64,000 nucleotides of DNA, from positions 1-64,000 of the forward strand of contig JBGSXL010000030.1 in NCBI GenBank assembly GCA_041751425.1, given 5' to 3'. Shown here one piece after another: positions 34,320 through 41,743 of the stretch; position 1 is the first letter of the stretch; each line of letters begins with the position of its first letter. Both the position numbers and the translations under genes were made by a program. This DNA comes from JAVVEG01 sp041751425 (lineage in GTDB: Bacteria > Pseudomonadota > Gammaproteobacteria > Pseudomonadales > Pseudohongiellaceae). The notes under the pieces were generated by a model. That model was not told where the DNA came from and searched no databases. It saw nothing but the letters and a program-made list of their open reading frames with translations.

Positions 34320-34973
34320 ATGGCAACGAAAGTCGTTATTTTTGATTGGGATGGGACGCTGATCGACTCAGTTGAACATATCGCCGATAGTTTGCACCAC
34401 GCTGCTACATCTCTGGGCTTGCCCCCTCGTGAACGCAGTGCGTATCGGAACATTATTGGTCTGGGAATAGTTGAAGCACTCAACTCACTTTATCCTGGAT
34501 TGTCTGCGCAGGAGTTGACCCAGATTCGCGAAAACTACAGCCGCTATTTTTTTACACGCGAAACTACGCCACAGAGTGTTTTCTCCGGCGCTTCTGAATT
34601 GCTTGGCGCCTTAACGAAGTTGCGGGTTGGTCGTGCTGTTGCAACGGGAAAAAGCCGCAGAGGATTGGATATTGCCTTGACCTCAACAGGACTGAAGTCG
34701 CATTTCGAAATTACTCGTTGTGCGGATGAAACCCGCTCCAAGCCAGATCCGACGATGTTGCAGGAGATCATCAGGCACTTCGCCATCGACCCGGAAGAAG
34801 CAATCATGGTGGGTGATACCAGTTACGATCTGGAAATGGCACAACGCATCGGTATGCCAGCCATCGGGGTGCAGTGGGGAGTTCATGATGAACAAACGCT
34901 GAAGAAATATTCACCAGTTGCGATTGTTAATTCGATGCAGGAGTTGCACGAAACTTTATTGGCAGGAAATTAG
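34320..34973 (+). CDS. HAD-superfamily hydrolase, phosphoglycolate-phosphatase-like
   Basis: A 217-residue phosphatase of the haloacid dehalogenase superfamily. Motif I is VVIFDWDGTLIDSVEH (nucleophile Asp), motif II is the threonine in VGRAVATGKSRRGLD, and motif IV is IMVGDTSYDLEMAQRIGMPA. A helical cap lies between motifs I and II (subfamily IA). The substrate is not evident; relatives act on phosphoglycolate or pyridoxal phosphate. I favour ATG 34320, which has AAGAGA eight bases upstream, over an in-frame ATG at 34311 that overlaps that site. Confidence 0.87.
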   Translation: MATKVVIFDWDGTLIDSVEHIADSLHHAATSLGLPPRERSAYRNIIGLGIVEALNSLYPGLSAQELTQIRENYSRYFFTRETTPQSVFSGASELLGALTKLRVGRAVATGKSRRGLDIALTSTGLKSHFEITRCADETRSKPDPTMLQEIIRHFAIDPEEAIMVGDTSYDLEMAQRIGMPAIGVQWGVHDEQTLKKYSPVAIVNSMQELHETLLAGN

Positions 34974-34989
34974 TCTTGTCTTTGTGATT

Positions 34990-35032
34990 TTCAGGAAACC
35001 TGCTTTGTCTAACTGATGGCTGTTTTCCTGAA
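34990..35032. promoter_or_regulatory. Inverted repeat upstream of MATE gene
   Basis: TTCAGGAAA (34990-34998) and TTTCCTGAA (35024-35032) form a perfect 9-bp inverted repeat separated by 25 bases. It lies between the HAD gene and the favoured MATE start at 35064 and could be an operator. It spans the alternative upstream ATG at 35016. Confidence 0.35.
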
Positions 35033-35063
35033 GTTAATGTTACTGCAGACTTCTGGATTCACT

Positions 35064-36467
35064 ATGACATTAAAAAAAATTCGCGCTGGTGCCAGCTTGT
35101 TTCGGCAGGCACTGGTCGGCAGCTCTACAATCAACTACACCGAAGGCTCCATCGCTCGCGCTACTTTCCTGCTGGCTGTGCCCATGATTCTTGAAATGTC
35201 CATGGAATCAATTTTCGCCATTGTTGATATTTTCTTCGTTGCAGGGCTTGGCACAGCAGCGGTGGCAACGGTAGGTCTCACGGAAGCAGTTATCAGTTTG
35301 CTTTACGCCGTTGCTATCGGGCTTAGCATGGGTGTGACAGCGATGGTTGCCAGACGTATCGGAGAATCGAATCCGGCGGGTGCTGCGCAGGTTGCCGGCC
35401 AGGCTATCTGGGTGGGTATTGTGGTTTCCCTGCTGGTAGGGATGGTTGGTTATTTCTATGCAGGAAAAATACTATTGCTGATGGGCGCGGACGCGGCTGT
35501 TGTTGAGACCGGTGAGTCTTATACACAGATCATGCTGGGTGGCTCATTCACGATTGTCTTCCTGTTTCTGAACAACGCAATTTTTCGCGGTGCAGGTGAC
35601 GCCAGCATAGCGATGCGATCTTTAGTGATTGCCAACGGAATCAATATTGTCCTTGATCCCTGTCTGATCTATGGCTGGGGTCCATTTCCGGAGATGGGGG
35701 TGACGGGTGCGGCCGTGGCAACCAATATCGGTCGCGGAACCGGTGTGTTGTATCAGTTGTATTACTTATGTTCTACCAATCGGCGTATTCGTCTGCATTT
35801 GCACAATATGGTTTTGCGCCTGTCGGTTATTCTGAGTTTGATAAGAATTTCTGCAGGTGGCATCGCTCAATTCCTGATTGCCACAGCAAGTTGGGTTTTC
35901 CTGATGCGTCTTGTGTCCAACTACGGTAGTGAGACTGTTGCCGGTTATACCATCGCACTGCGGGTGATCATGTTCATGATTCTGCCTGCGTGGGGATTAA
36001 GTAACGCTGTGGCTACACTGGTAGGACAAAACCTGGGTGCCGCTAAGCCGGATCGCGCGGAGCAGACAGTCTGGCATATCGCAAGATACAACCTGGGATA
36101 CATGGTAGGTGTGGCCATTCTGTTGCTGATTTTCCCGGTTTGGGTGATGAGCTTTTTCACGACGGAGCAGGAGGTCATCACCAACGGCGTGCAAACCTTG
36201 CGCATTCTGGCCATCGGATTTGCATCCATGTCTATCGGCATGGTTACCGTACAAGCCTTCAACGGCGCAGGAGATACCATGACGCCTACATGGATCAATG
36301 TGTTCTGTTACTGGCTGGTGCAGATACCTTTGGCGTATTTTTTAGCGGCAGTTGTCGGTTGGGGAGCGTTGGGTGTTTACTGGTCCATCTTTACAGCAGA
36401 GACCCTGATGAGTATTGTAGGCGCGGCGTTGTTTCTACGCGGACGATGGAAGTACCATTCAGTGTAA
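35064..36467 (+). CDS. MATE family multidrug/metabolite efflux transporter
   Basis: A 467-residue inner-membrane antiporter with twelve hydrophobic segments in two homologous halves. The first half opens FLLAVPMILEMSMESIFAIV and continues with DIFFVAGLGTAAVATVGL. The second-half counterpart includes PAWGLSNAVATLVGQNLGA and GMVTVQAFNGAGDTMTPTW, both typical of MATE proteins. It exports cationic compounds using Na+ or H+ gradients. The start is uncertain: ATG 35064 gives a usual-length N-terminus, while ATG 35016 would add 16 residues and lies inside an inverted repeat. Confidence 0.9.
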   Translation: MTLKKIRAGASLFRQALVGSSTINYTEGSIARATFLLAVPMILEMSMESIFAIVDIFFVAGLGTAAVATVGLTEAVISLLYAVAIGLSMGVTAMVARRIGESNPAGAAQVAGQAIWVGIVVSLLVGMVGYFYAGKILLLMGADAAVVETGESYTQIMLGGSFTIVFLFLNNAIFRGAGDASIAMRSLVIANGINIVLDPCLIYGWGPFPEMGVTGAAVATNIGRGTGVLYQLYYLCSTNRRIRLHLHNMVLRLSVILSLIRISAGGIAQFLIATASWVFLMRLVSNYGSETVAGYTIALRVIMFMILPAWGLSNAVATLVGQNLGAAKPDRAEQTVWHIARYNLGYMVGVAILLLIFPVWVMSFFTTEQEVITNGVQTLRILAIGFASMSIGMVTVQAFNGAGDTMTPTWINVFCYWLVQIPLAYFLAAVVGWGALGVYWSIFTAETLMSIVGAALFLRGRWKYHSV

Positions 36468-36561
36468 GTCTGATTTGAATGTGCAGCGTTTGCGTACTCA
36501 AAAATCCTGGCGATTTTTATCGTTCAGAAACTAAAATCTGGAGCAGTAACCGGTAACACCT

Positions 36562-37533
36562 ATGCAAAGCAGTCAGCAACAAATCATTTCTCATGTCTTG
36601 CGTTGGTTGGATGAAGACAAGCCGGTGTGGCTTTGCACGATCCTGAAAACGTGGGGTTCTTCGCCGCGCCCAATTGGGTCGATGTTGGCCTGCACATTAG
36701 ACGGTGAGTTGATTGGCTCCATCTCCGGCGGCTGTATAGAGGAAGATTTCCTGCAGCAATTGCGAGACGGCAGCCTGAAGCAGCAGTATGACACTGCGGG
36801 CAAACCTTTCCTTGTGAAATACGGCATCACCGCTGCAGAAGCCGCGCGCTTGCGCTTGCCCTGCGGTGGACAATTACACGTACTGCTGGAATATATTGAA
36901 CCGGTTGCGGCAAATAAAATGGTTTTCAGCACGTTGCACAATGCGCTGGAGAACCATCAGCGCATCAGTCGTGTGGTTGATCTGCGTGATGGCAGTATCA
37001 CATCTCGCAACTCAGCAGCTGACGAGGCCGTCGAATTCAACGACGATATGCTCGTTCACAGCCTTAGCCCAAAGTATCGGCTGCTATTGCTGGGCGCAGG
37101 AGATGTCGCAAAATATGTTGCCGAAATGGCCATGGCTCTGGAATACGAAGTAACGCTATGCGATCCACGCCCGGCCTATCTCGAGAACTGGCACGTGGAA
37201 GGAGTACAGATTACGCCGGAACTCCCGGACGATATTGTGCGTGACAAATTCAGCAATCCCTTCAGCGGTATTATCGCATTAGCTCATGATCCCAGAGTGG
37301 ATGACATGGCACTGATGGAAGCGTTAAAAACAGATGCTTTCTACATTGGCGCCATGGGCTCCGAAAAAACCTCAGCCAACAGACGCCTGCGCCTACCCGA
37401 ACTGGGCCTGTCACCAGAGCAGATCGATAAACTGCACGCCCCAATAGGCTTCCAGATAGGCAGCAAGACTCCCGCTGAGATTGCTATTGCCATCATGGCA
37501 GAAGTTACTGCTGTCAGACATGGGCGCGCTTGA
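36562..37533 (+). CDS. XdhC/CoxI family molybdenum-cofactor maturation protein
   Basis: A 323-residue protein of the XdhC/CoxI family, which binds molybdenum cofactor and promotes its sulfuration and insertion into xanthine-dehydrogenase-type enzymes. The N-terminal domain carries GSSPRPIGSMLACTLDGELI followed by the conserved GSISGGCIEEDF, and the C-terminal Rossmann-like domain has LLLLGAGDVAKYVAEMA and DAFYIGAMGSEKTSANRRLR. No molybdoenzyme gene accompanies it in this window. It is the last gene before the inverted-repeat region. Confidence 0.88.
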   Translation: MQSSQQQIISHVLRWLDEDKPVWLCTILKTWGSSPRPIGSMLACTLDGELIGSISGGCIEEDFLQQLRDGSLKQQYDTAGKPFLVKYGITAAEAARLRLPCGGQLHVLLEYIEPVAANKMVFSTLHNALENHQRISRVVDLRDGSITSRNSAADEAVEFNDDMLVHSLSPKYRLLLLGAGDVAKYVAEMAMALEYEVTLCDPRPAYLENWHVEGVQITPELPDDIVRDKFSNPFSGIIALAHDPRVDDMALMEALKTDAFYIGAMGSEKTSANRRLRLPELGLSPEQIDKLHAPIGFQIGSKTPAEIAIAIMAEVTAVRHGRA

Positions 37534-37596
37534 AGCGGGTTGGGTATGAGCGACGCACTACCCATCGAAGCTACAGTTGGTGTTGCGAGTGGAGCG

Positions 37597-37741
37597 CGCC
37601 GGGTCGGGGGGAGGTGCGCTCTCGGCGGCTTGCACCCCTCCGGGGTTCCCTCTCTCGGTCGGAAGCCCTGTAAAGCGGTCTTCCTCGGTCGGTCGGTGCT
37701 GCGCTTTTATTGCCGAGCGCGCACCTCCCCCCGCCCCGGCG
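37597..37741 (+). repeat. 145-bp palindromic repeat element, copy 1 (type A)
   Basis: Its ends form a 30-bp inverted repeat with two mismatches (37597-37626 and 37712-37741; core GGGGGGAGGTGCGC), so the single strand can fold into a long hairpin. An inner stem GGAAG/CTTCC brackets the loop CCCTGTAAAGCGGT. The stretch 37617-37732 is identical, by my base-by-base reading, to the reverse complement of 39171-39286. Confidence 0.88.
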
Positions 37742-37899
37742 CTTGGTGATCTTGCGGAACAGAGTGCCGCGTGAAGGGGGGGCGCATCAGTGTTTGTTTG
37801 ATCCGCTTCGAAGTTAGCCGCGAAATACAGTCAATAGTAAGCTGCGACACACTACCCATCGAAGCTACCGTCATTCTCGTTTTGCAATCACCCTATCGT

Positions 37900-38034
37900 G
37901 CTGTGGGCTGTCAGATCCAGCCACATAAAAGACGCAACGCCGAACGCAGCAAAAAGACCGCCCTTCAGGGCTTTTTGCGGAGAGAGGGAAGCCCGGAGGG
38001 CCGGCGTCAGTGGTTGGAGCTGATAGCCCGCAGC
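37900..38034 (+). repeat. 135-bp palindromic repeat element, copy 1 (type B)
   Basis: The terminal inverted repeat is 24 bp with four mismatches (37900-37923 and 38011-38034). It shares its centre with type A (AGGG-CTT and GGGAAGCCCGGAGGG), but the inner stem is AAAAAG/CTTTTT instead of GGAAG/CTTCC. The stretch 37966-38048 is identical to the reverse complement of 38857-38939. Confidence 0.88.
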
Positions 38035-38062
38035 GCGATTTCGAAGCTACCGCATTGGGACA

Positions 38063-38683
38063 TCAGGATTCGCTACCGTACTCCGAATCGTAGTCGTCAA
38101 CAGCTGCTTGGATTACGACCTTGGCATGCTCATACCCATAAGGATCACCAATCTTCACCTTACTTTCCTCACCAGGAACCAGCTTGTAAGTCAGGAAGTA
38201 ATGCTTCATCCGCTCAATCAATGCCGGTGGCAATTGCGTCAGGTCGTCGACCTCGCCAAAGAACGGATCGTTTTCCAGCACTGCGATGATCTTGTCGTCT
38301 GCCTCACCGCCATCCAGCATCGGCAAACCACCAACCACGCGTGCATTCAGAATGATTTCCGTTTTTGAAATCGGGCGCTCACTGATCACGCAAATATCCA
38401 AGGGATCGCCATCGCCGCGCTTCGCTTCCGGCATCAGGGCACCAACGCGCGCGCCGCAGAACGTTCTTGGAATGAATCCATAAAGGGTAGGGTGCTGCGA
38501 TGAGGAACGCTGTGGTCTATCAACCCGCAAATAGCCAGTGGTTTTATCCACTTCATACTTGACCAGGTCGAAAGGGCAGATTTCGATGAATGCATTGACG
38601 ACGCGGGGAGCGTTAGGTCCGACTTCAAGACCATGCCAGGGGTGTGGGCGCCAACGGTAAAAAGGGTGTGGAAACTTCTTCAT
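38063..38683 (-). CDS. ppa: Inorganic pyrophosphatase (family I)
   Basis: This enzyme hydrolyses pyrophosphate to phosphate and pulls biosynthetic reactions forward. The 206-residue product carries the family I signature GDGDPLDICV (metal-binding aspartates), the basic/aromatic residues of the active site (KYEVDKTTGYLRVDR; YGFIPRTFCG) and DDKIIAVLENDPFF. It is a little longer than E. coli Ppa (176 aa), as in several gammaproteobacteria. The start is ATG 38683 with AGGA upstream; an in-frame ATG at 38710 has none. The gene is flanked on both sides by long inverted repeats, which is unusual for a housekeeping gene. Confidence 0.94.
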   Translation of the reverse strand: MKKFPHPFYRWRPHPWHGLEVGPNAPRVVNAFIEICPFDLVKYEVDKTTGYLRVDRPQRSSSQHPTLYGFIPRTFCGARVGALMPEAKRGDGDPLDICVISERPISKTEIILNARVVGGLPMLDGGEADDKIIAVLENDPFFGEVDDLTQLPPALIERMKHYFLTYKLVPGEESKVKIGDPYGYEHAKVVIQAAVDDYDSEYGSES

Positions 38684-38786
38684 GCAAGTAAATATCCTGT
38701 GGCCTGACAAAAGGCGGCGATTATACAGGAATTTATGGAAATGGTCAGTGACAAGACGTTGGCATTTTTATGACCGTGGCTACAGA

Positions 38787-38884
38787 GCAGCTTCGAAATC
38801 GCGCTGCAGGCTGTAATGCGGTGGCTTCGAAATCGCACTTCGAGCTGTAATTTGGCAGCTTCGAAATCGCGCTGCGGGCTATCA
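38787..38884 (+). repeat. Three ~33-bp tandem repeats upstream of ppa
   Basis: Units begin near 38787, 38821 and 38854. Each contains GCTTCGAAATCGC followed by a variant of GCTGCAGGCTGTAAT. The third unit merges into the type B element. TTCGAA at each unit start is itself palindromic. They lie 104-200 bases upstream of the ppa start codon, so they could affect its promoter. Confidence 0.75.
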
Positions 38885-39005
38885 GCTCCAACCACTGACG
38901 CCGGCCCTCCGGGCTTCCCTCTCTCCGCAAAAAGCCCTGGAAAGCGGTCTTTTTGCTGCGTTCGGCGTTGCCTCTTTTATGTGGCTGGATCTGATAGCCC
39001 GCAGC
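38871..39005 (-). repeat. 135-bp palindromic repeat element, copy 2 (type B, inverted)
   Basis: Reverse-complement copy of 37900-38034. Terminal inverted repeat at 38871-38894 and 38982-39005; inner stem GCAAAAAG/CTTTTTGC around the loop CCCTGGAAAGCGGT. This copy has the better-paired inner stem of the two. Confidence 0.88.
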
Positions 39006-39161
39006 ACGATGGGTGATTACCACTCGAGCAGGGCAGTAGCTTCGATGGGGGGCGCGTCGCTGCATACTGTTGACTGTGTTTTACAGTTAACTTTAGTTGA
39101 TGTAGCAAACGTTGACGGGGTCCCCGCTTCGCGCGGCAATCTGTCTCGCGAGTTCACCAAG

Positions 39162-39306
39162 CGCTGGGTTGGGGGGAGGTGCGCGCTCGGCAATAAAAGC
39201 GCAGCACCGACCGACCGAGGAAGACCGCTTTACAGGGCTTCCGACCGAGAGAGGGAACCCCGGAGGGGTGCAAGCCGCCGAGAGCGTACCTCCCCCCAAC
39301 CCGGCG
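39162..39306 (-). repeat. 145-bp palindromic repeat element, copy 2 (type A, inverted)
   Basis: Reverse-complement copy of 37597-37741, with a terminal inverted repeat at 39162-39191 and 39277-39306. A 116-base central run is identical to copy 1; differences gather at the ends and in the flanks. Confidence 0.88.
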
Positions 39307-39372
39307 CGCTCTCCAAGCAACACCAACTGTAGCCTCGATGAGTAACGAAGCCTCCCATTACAACTACCGGAA

Positions 39373-40779
39373 TCAGTGTTTTGCAGTCAGCAATAAATTG
39401 GCTACCTGCAACAATTGATGGTCCATGCCCCAGGCTGCGCTGAACATGACGCCGATGGGCAGCCCTTGTGCGTTCTGCATGGAGGGGATAGCGATACTGG
39501 GTTGACCGGTGCCATTGTAGAGCGCAGCAAAACCACCGTAGCTTGCGAATCTTTGTGCATAGGTTTTCATATCGGTCGCTGCCATATCCAGCCAGCCATG
39601 GGGAGCAGGCGGCAAGGCCAGCACGGGTGACAGAACGAGATCATACTCCTGATGGAATGCTGTCATCCTGCGCTCCATGTCCTTCAGCGTATCCAGTGCA
39701 GCCAGATACTCTGTCGCGGTAACCTTGCTTCCTGCAGCAGTCATGCGCCTGGTAGCCTCTTCCAACGGCGCATCTGCCAAAGCCAAGTTGCGAATAGCAA
39801 GCTGCGGCAAAATTACCTGCGCCACGTGCGTATTGATGATCTTAATCATCGCCTGCGTGGCCGCGGCATAGTCCACTGGTGGCGCAGCATCTTCCAGAAT
39901 AAAACCATGGCTTTCGCACAACAGAGCAGTCCTGTCCAAAGCAGCTATGCAGTCGTTATGAACTGGAAAATCGGCCGGATGTGCACGTTGCACCGCAATG
40001 CGCAGCTTGCCCGGGTGCGCGGCATGGCTATGGAAGTAGGATTGTCTGTATTCCGGCAGAGGGAACAAACCAGCCTGGCGCAGACGCAACAAATCCAGAA
40101 AAGCGGCGCTGTCACGCACGCTGCTGGTTAACACATGATTGACACTGAATCCGCTCCAGGCACTGCCAATGTCATCTTCAATAACTGTAAGACCTCTACT
40201 GGGTTTCAGTCCTATCAGCCCACAGCAGGTGGCAGGCACGCGAATGGATCCGCCGCCATCGCTGCCATGTGCTGCCGGAACTATACCTGCTGCGACTGCC
40301 GCAGCTGCACCACCACTGGAACCACCCGTAGAGTAGCCGTGCTTGAAAGGGTTATGGCAAGGCCCATGAAGTTGCGACTCCGTGGTAATCGTGAGGCATA
40401 ACTCAGGCGTATTGGTTTTACCAAAAATGATAAGGCCACCGCTGCGAAAGCGTTCAGTAACACGACTGTCTGTTTCCGCCACATCACCGGCAAAGAGCTG
40501 ACTGCCGCGCGCCTGTGACAAACCTTGTATGGCGCTGATGTCTTTGATCAGAAAGGGTACGCCTGCCAGCAGACCGGTCGCAGGTTCCCGGGATTGCTGT
40601 TTAGCCAGCGCTCGCGCTGATTCGTAGTCTTTGACGATAACGGCGTTCAGGGCAGGGTTGAGTCGTTCGCATAGCGTGATAGCGGTTTCCAGCAGCTCGG
40701 TGGCGCTGACTTCACCTGCTTGCACAAGTGCTGCCAGGCCAACGGCATCCAACTGCTGGTATTCTTGTTCCGTAAGCAT
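39373..40779 (-). CDS. Amidase (amidase-signature family)
   Basis: A 468-residue hydrolase of the amidase-signature family. The Ser-cisSer-Lys triad is visible: the lysine in GVPFLIKDISAI and the serines in the signature TGGSSGGAAAAVAAG. The block GSDGGGSIRVPATCCGLIGL follows as expected. It cleaves carboxamides to acid and ammonia; GatA is excluded as a likely identity because no gatB or gatC is adjacent and the C-terminus differs. It has no signal peptide and is probably cytosolic. It reads toward the right repeat arm. Confidence 0.9.
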   Translation of the reverse strand: MLTEQEYQQLDAVGLAALVQAGEVSATELLETAITLCERLNPALNAVIVKDYESARALAKQQSREPATGLLAGVPFLIKDISAIQGLSQARGSQLFAGDVAETDSRVTERFRSGGLIIFGKTNTPELCLTITTESQLHGPCHNPFKHGYSTGGSSGGAAAAVAAGIVPAAHGSDGGGSIRVPATCCGLIGLKPSRGLTVIEDDIGSAWSGFSVNHVLTSSVRDSAAFLDLLRLRQAGLFPLPEYRQSYFHSHAAHPGKLRIAVQRAHPADFPVHNDCIAALDRTALLCESHGFILEDAAPPVDYAAATQAMIKIINTHVAQVILPQLAIRNLALADAPLEEATRRMTAAGSKVTATEYLAALDTLKDMERRMTAFHQEYDLVLSPVLALPPAPHGWLDMAATDMKTYAQRFASYGGFAALYNGTGQPSIAIPSMQNAQGLPIGVMFSAAWGMDHQLLQVANLLLTAKH

Positions 40780-40891
40780 GTTTCCGCTCTTCTTGTGTTG
40801 CAGTGATGGACAATCCTGGGACGACTACGCGATTCTATCCAGCAGTTGCAGCACTTTACAGCGGTTTATCGGTTTTGCGCAATGTTGTGTT

Positions 40892-41482
40892 TCAGCAGGC
40901 GGCTGGGTTGAACTGGCACTCGTCCAGATCCTGCAGATGATGTATTTGAAAGTGATTGCTTAATGCGCTGATATCCGCAGCGCTGATGTCACCGACGATA
41001 TTGACGAACACAGTCTCGGAAGGTTCAACCACCATGATGGCAATGCCGTGAATCAGGCTGCCATCTTCTGACAGTCTGAAATAGACATCAACATGGTCAC
41101 CCCCATCGCGCACCCGTGCGATGCGATCCCAATCATTTTGATCGAGCATTTCTGCGGTGATATTCATCGCGGTGGCTATCTGGTCGACATCGCGATTTGC
41201 CGTGCTGTATACCTTGACCATGACGCGCTCCAATTGCGAGACCATGGCACCGGCATGCACGTCTTCATGGCTGATCAAACTGGATAGCAGACTCAACAAC
41301 GGGGCTTTCAGGCTAACTTCAACTTTGGCATCCTGCCCTGGAAAAAACTCCAAAGCAGCAAAGTCCACATAACCAGGATGGTTTGCCAATGGATCATCAG
41401 CAGCCATCGCAGTATTGGCGATCAAGAATGCGAGCGCGAGCAGAACAAACAGTTTCTTGTAGTGCAGATTGAATAATTTCAT
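40892..41482 (-). CDS. DUF4252 domain-containing exported protein
   Basis: A 196-residue protein with a signal peptide (LFVLLALAFLIANTAMAADD) and a DUF4252-like body: VDFAALEFFPGQDAKVEVSL, VSQLERVMVKVYSTANR, and WDRIARVRDGGDHVDVYFRL. Members are small secreted or lipid-linked proteins of unknown role, often near regulators or transporters. The start is ATG 41482 with GAGG eight bases upstream. It is the last gene of the GntR-ABC operon, 78 bp after the short membrane-protein frame. Confidence 0.82.
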   Translation of the reverse strand: MKLFNLHYKKLFVLLALAFLIANTAMAADDPLANHPGYVDFAALEFFPGQDAKVEVSLKAPLLSLLSSLISHEDVHAGAMVSQLERVMVKVYSTANRDVDQIATAMNITAEMLDQNDWDRIARVRDGGDHVDVYFRLSEDGSLIHGIAIMVVEPSETVFVNIVGDISAADISALSNHFQIHHLQDLDECQFNPAAC

Positions 41483-41560
41483 TTTATTTACCTCATGATA
41501 CGTGCGATTAGATTTGTCATGCTTTTTCGATTGCAAATGCTGCAGAATGAATCTGTCTTG

Positions 41561-41719
41561 TTATCGATCATTAACTCTGATATCCAGCAAAGGACTGGTG
41601 AATCCAAAGCGTTCAGATATTCGTCCGCTGAGCCTGCCTTCTACCAACACCACTAGAAAAACTAACAAGGTAATACTGGCGAATAGTGAGTAACGTTTTT
41701 GCAGTACATATTTCTTCAT
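41561..41719 (-). CDS. Small membrane protein (52 aa), unknown function
   Basis: This short frame starts at ATG 41719 behind a good ribosome-binding site (GGGAGATAACC) and encodes 52 residues. A basic start (MKKYVLQKRYS) leads into a hydrophobic helix (LFASITLLVFLVVLVEG) and a polar tail ending LLDIRVNDR. It lies between the ABC permease (24 bp upstream) and the DUF4252 gene, all in the same direction. It is therefore probably a real member of the operon, perhaps a single-span accessory subunit. I recognise no family. Confidence 0.65.
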   Translation of the reverse strand: MKKYVLQKRYSLFASITLLVFLVVLVEGRLSGRISERFGFTSPLLDIRVNDR

Positions 41720-41743
41720 GGTTATCTCCCTGCGTGAATATTT

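Larger units (their letters stand above)
37534..38062. repeat. Left inverted-repeat arm next to ppa
   Basis: I see no supported gene in these 529 bases. From about 37550 to 38058 the sequence matches, in reverse complement and in the same order, the arm at about 38854-39347 on the other side of ppa. The arm is modular: a hairpin element at 37597-37741, a linker, and a second hairpin element at 37900-38034. CGAAGCTAC sequences punctuate it at 37566-37574, 37860-37868 and 38042-38050. The stretch GCGACGCACTACCCATCGAA near 37550 recurs almost unchanged near 37843. The inner end stops about 5 bp from the ppa stop codon. Confidence 0.9.
38684..39372. repeat. Right inverted-repeat arm next to ppa
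   Basis: I see no supported gene in these 689 bases. About 38684-38786 is the ppa upstream region, 38787-38884 holds short tandem repeats, and about 38854-39347 is the inverted partner of the left arm. The right arm contains the second copies of the 135-bp element (38871-39005) and the 145-bp element (39162-39306). The punctuating CGAAGCTAC sequence appears here inverted as GTAGCTTCG (39036-39044) and GTAGCCTCG (39329-39337). Confidence 0.9.

Noticed and set aside
37577..37774. Similar reading frames in both 145-bp repeat copies (here and 39093-39326, minus strand; shared phrase CTPPGFPLSVGSPVKRSS)
   Set aside because: The similarity follows from the near-identical DNA of the inverted repeats. 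The frame runs through a strong hairpin, has no credible ribosome-binding site and has low-complexity composition.
37771..38289. Frame carrying KKTALQGFLRREGSPEGRRQ, repeated in 38745-39065 (minus strand)
   Set aside because: It is a translation of the 135-bp repeat element and runs on through ppa antisense sequence. It is a by-product of the repeat and not a gene.
37534..39372. CRISPR array in the repeat-rich region around ppa
   Set aside because: Repeats are few, long, inverted and not separated by unique spacers of even length; no cas genes are present.
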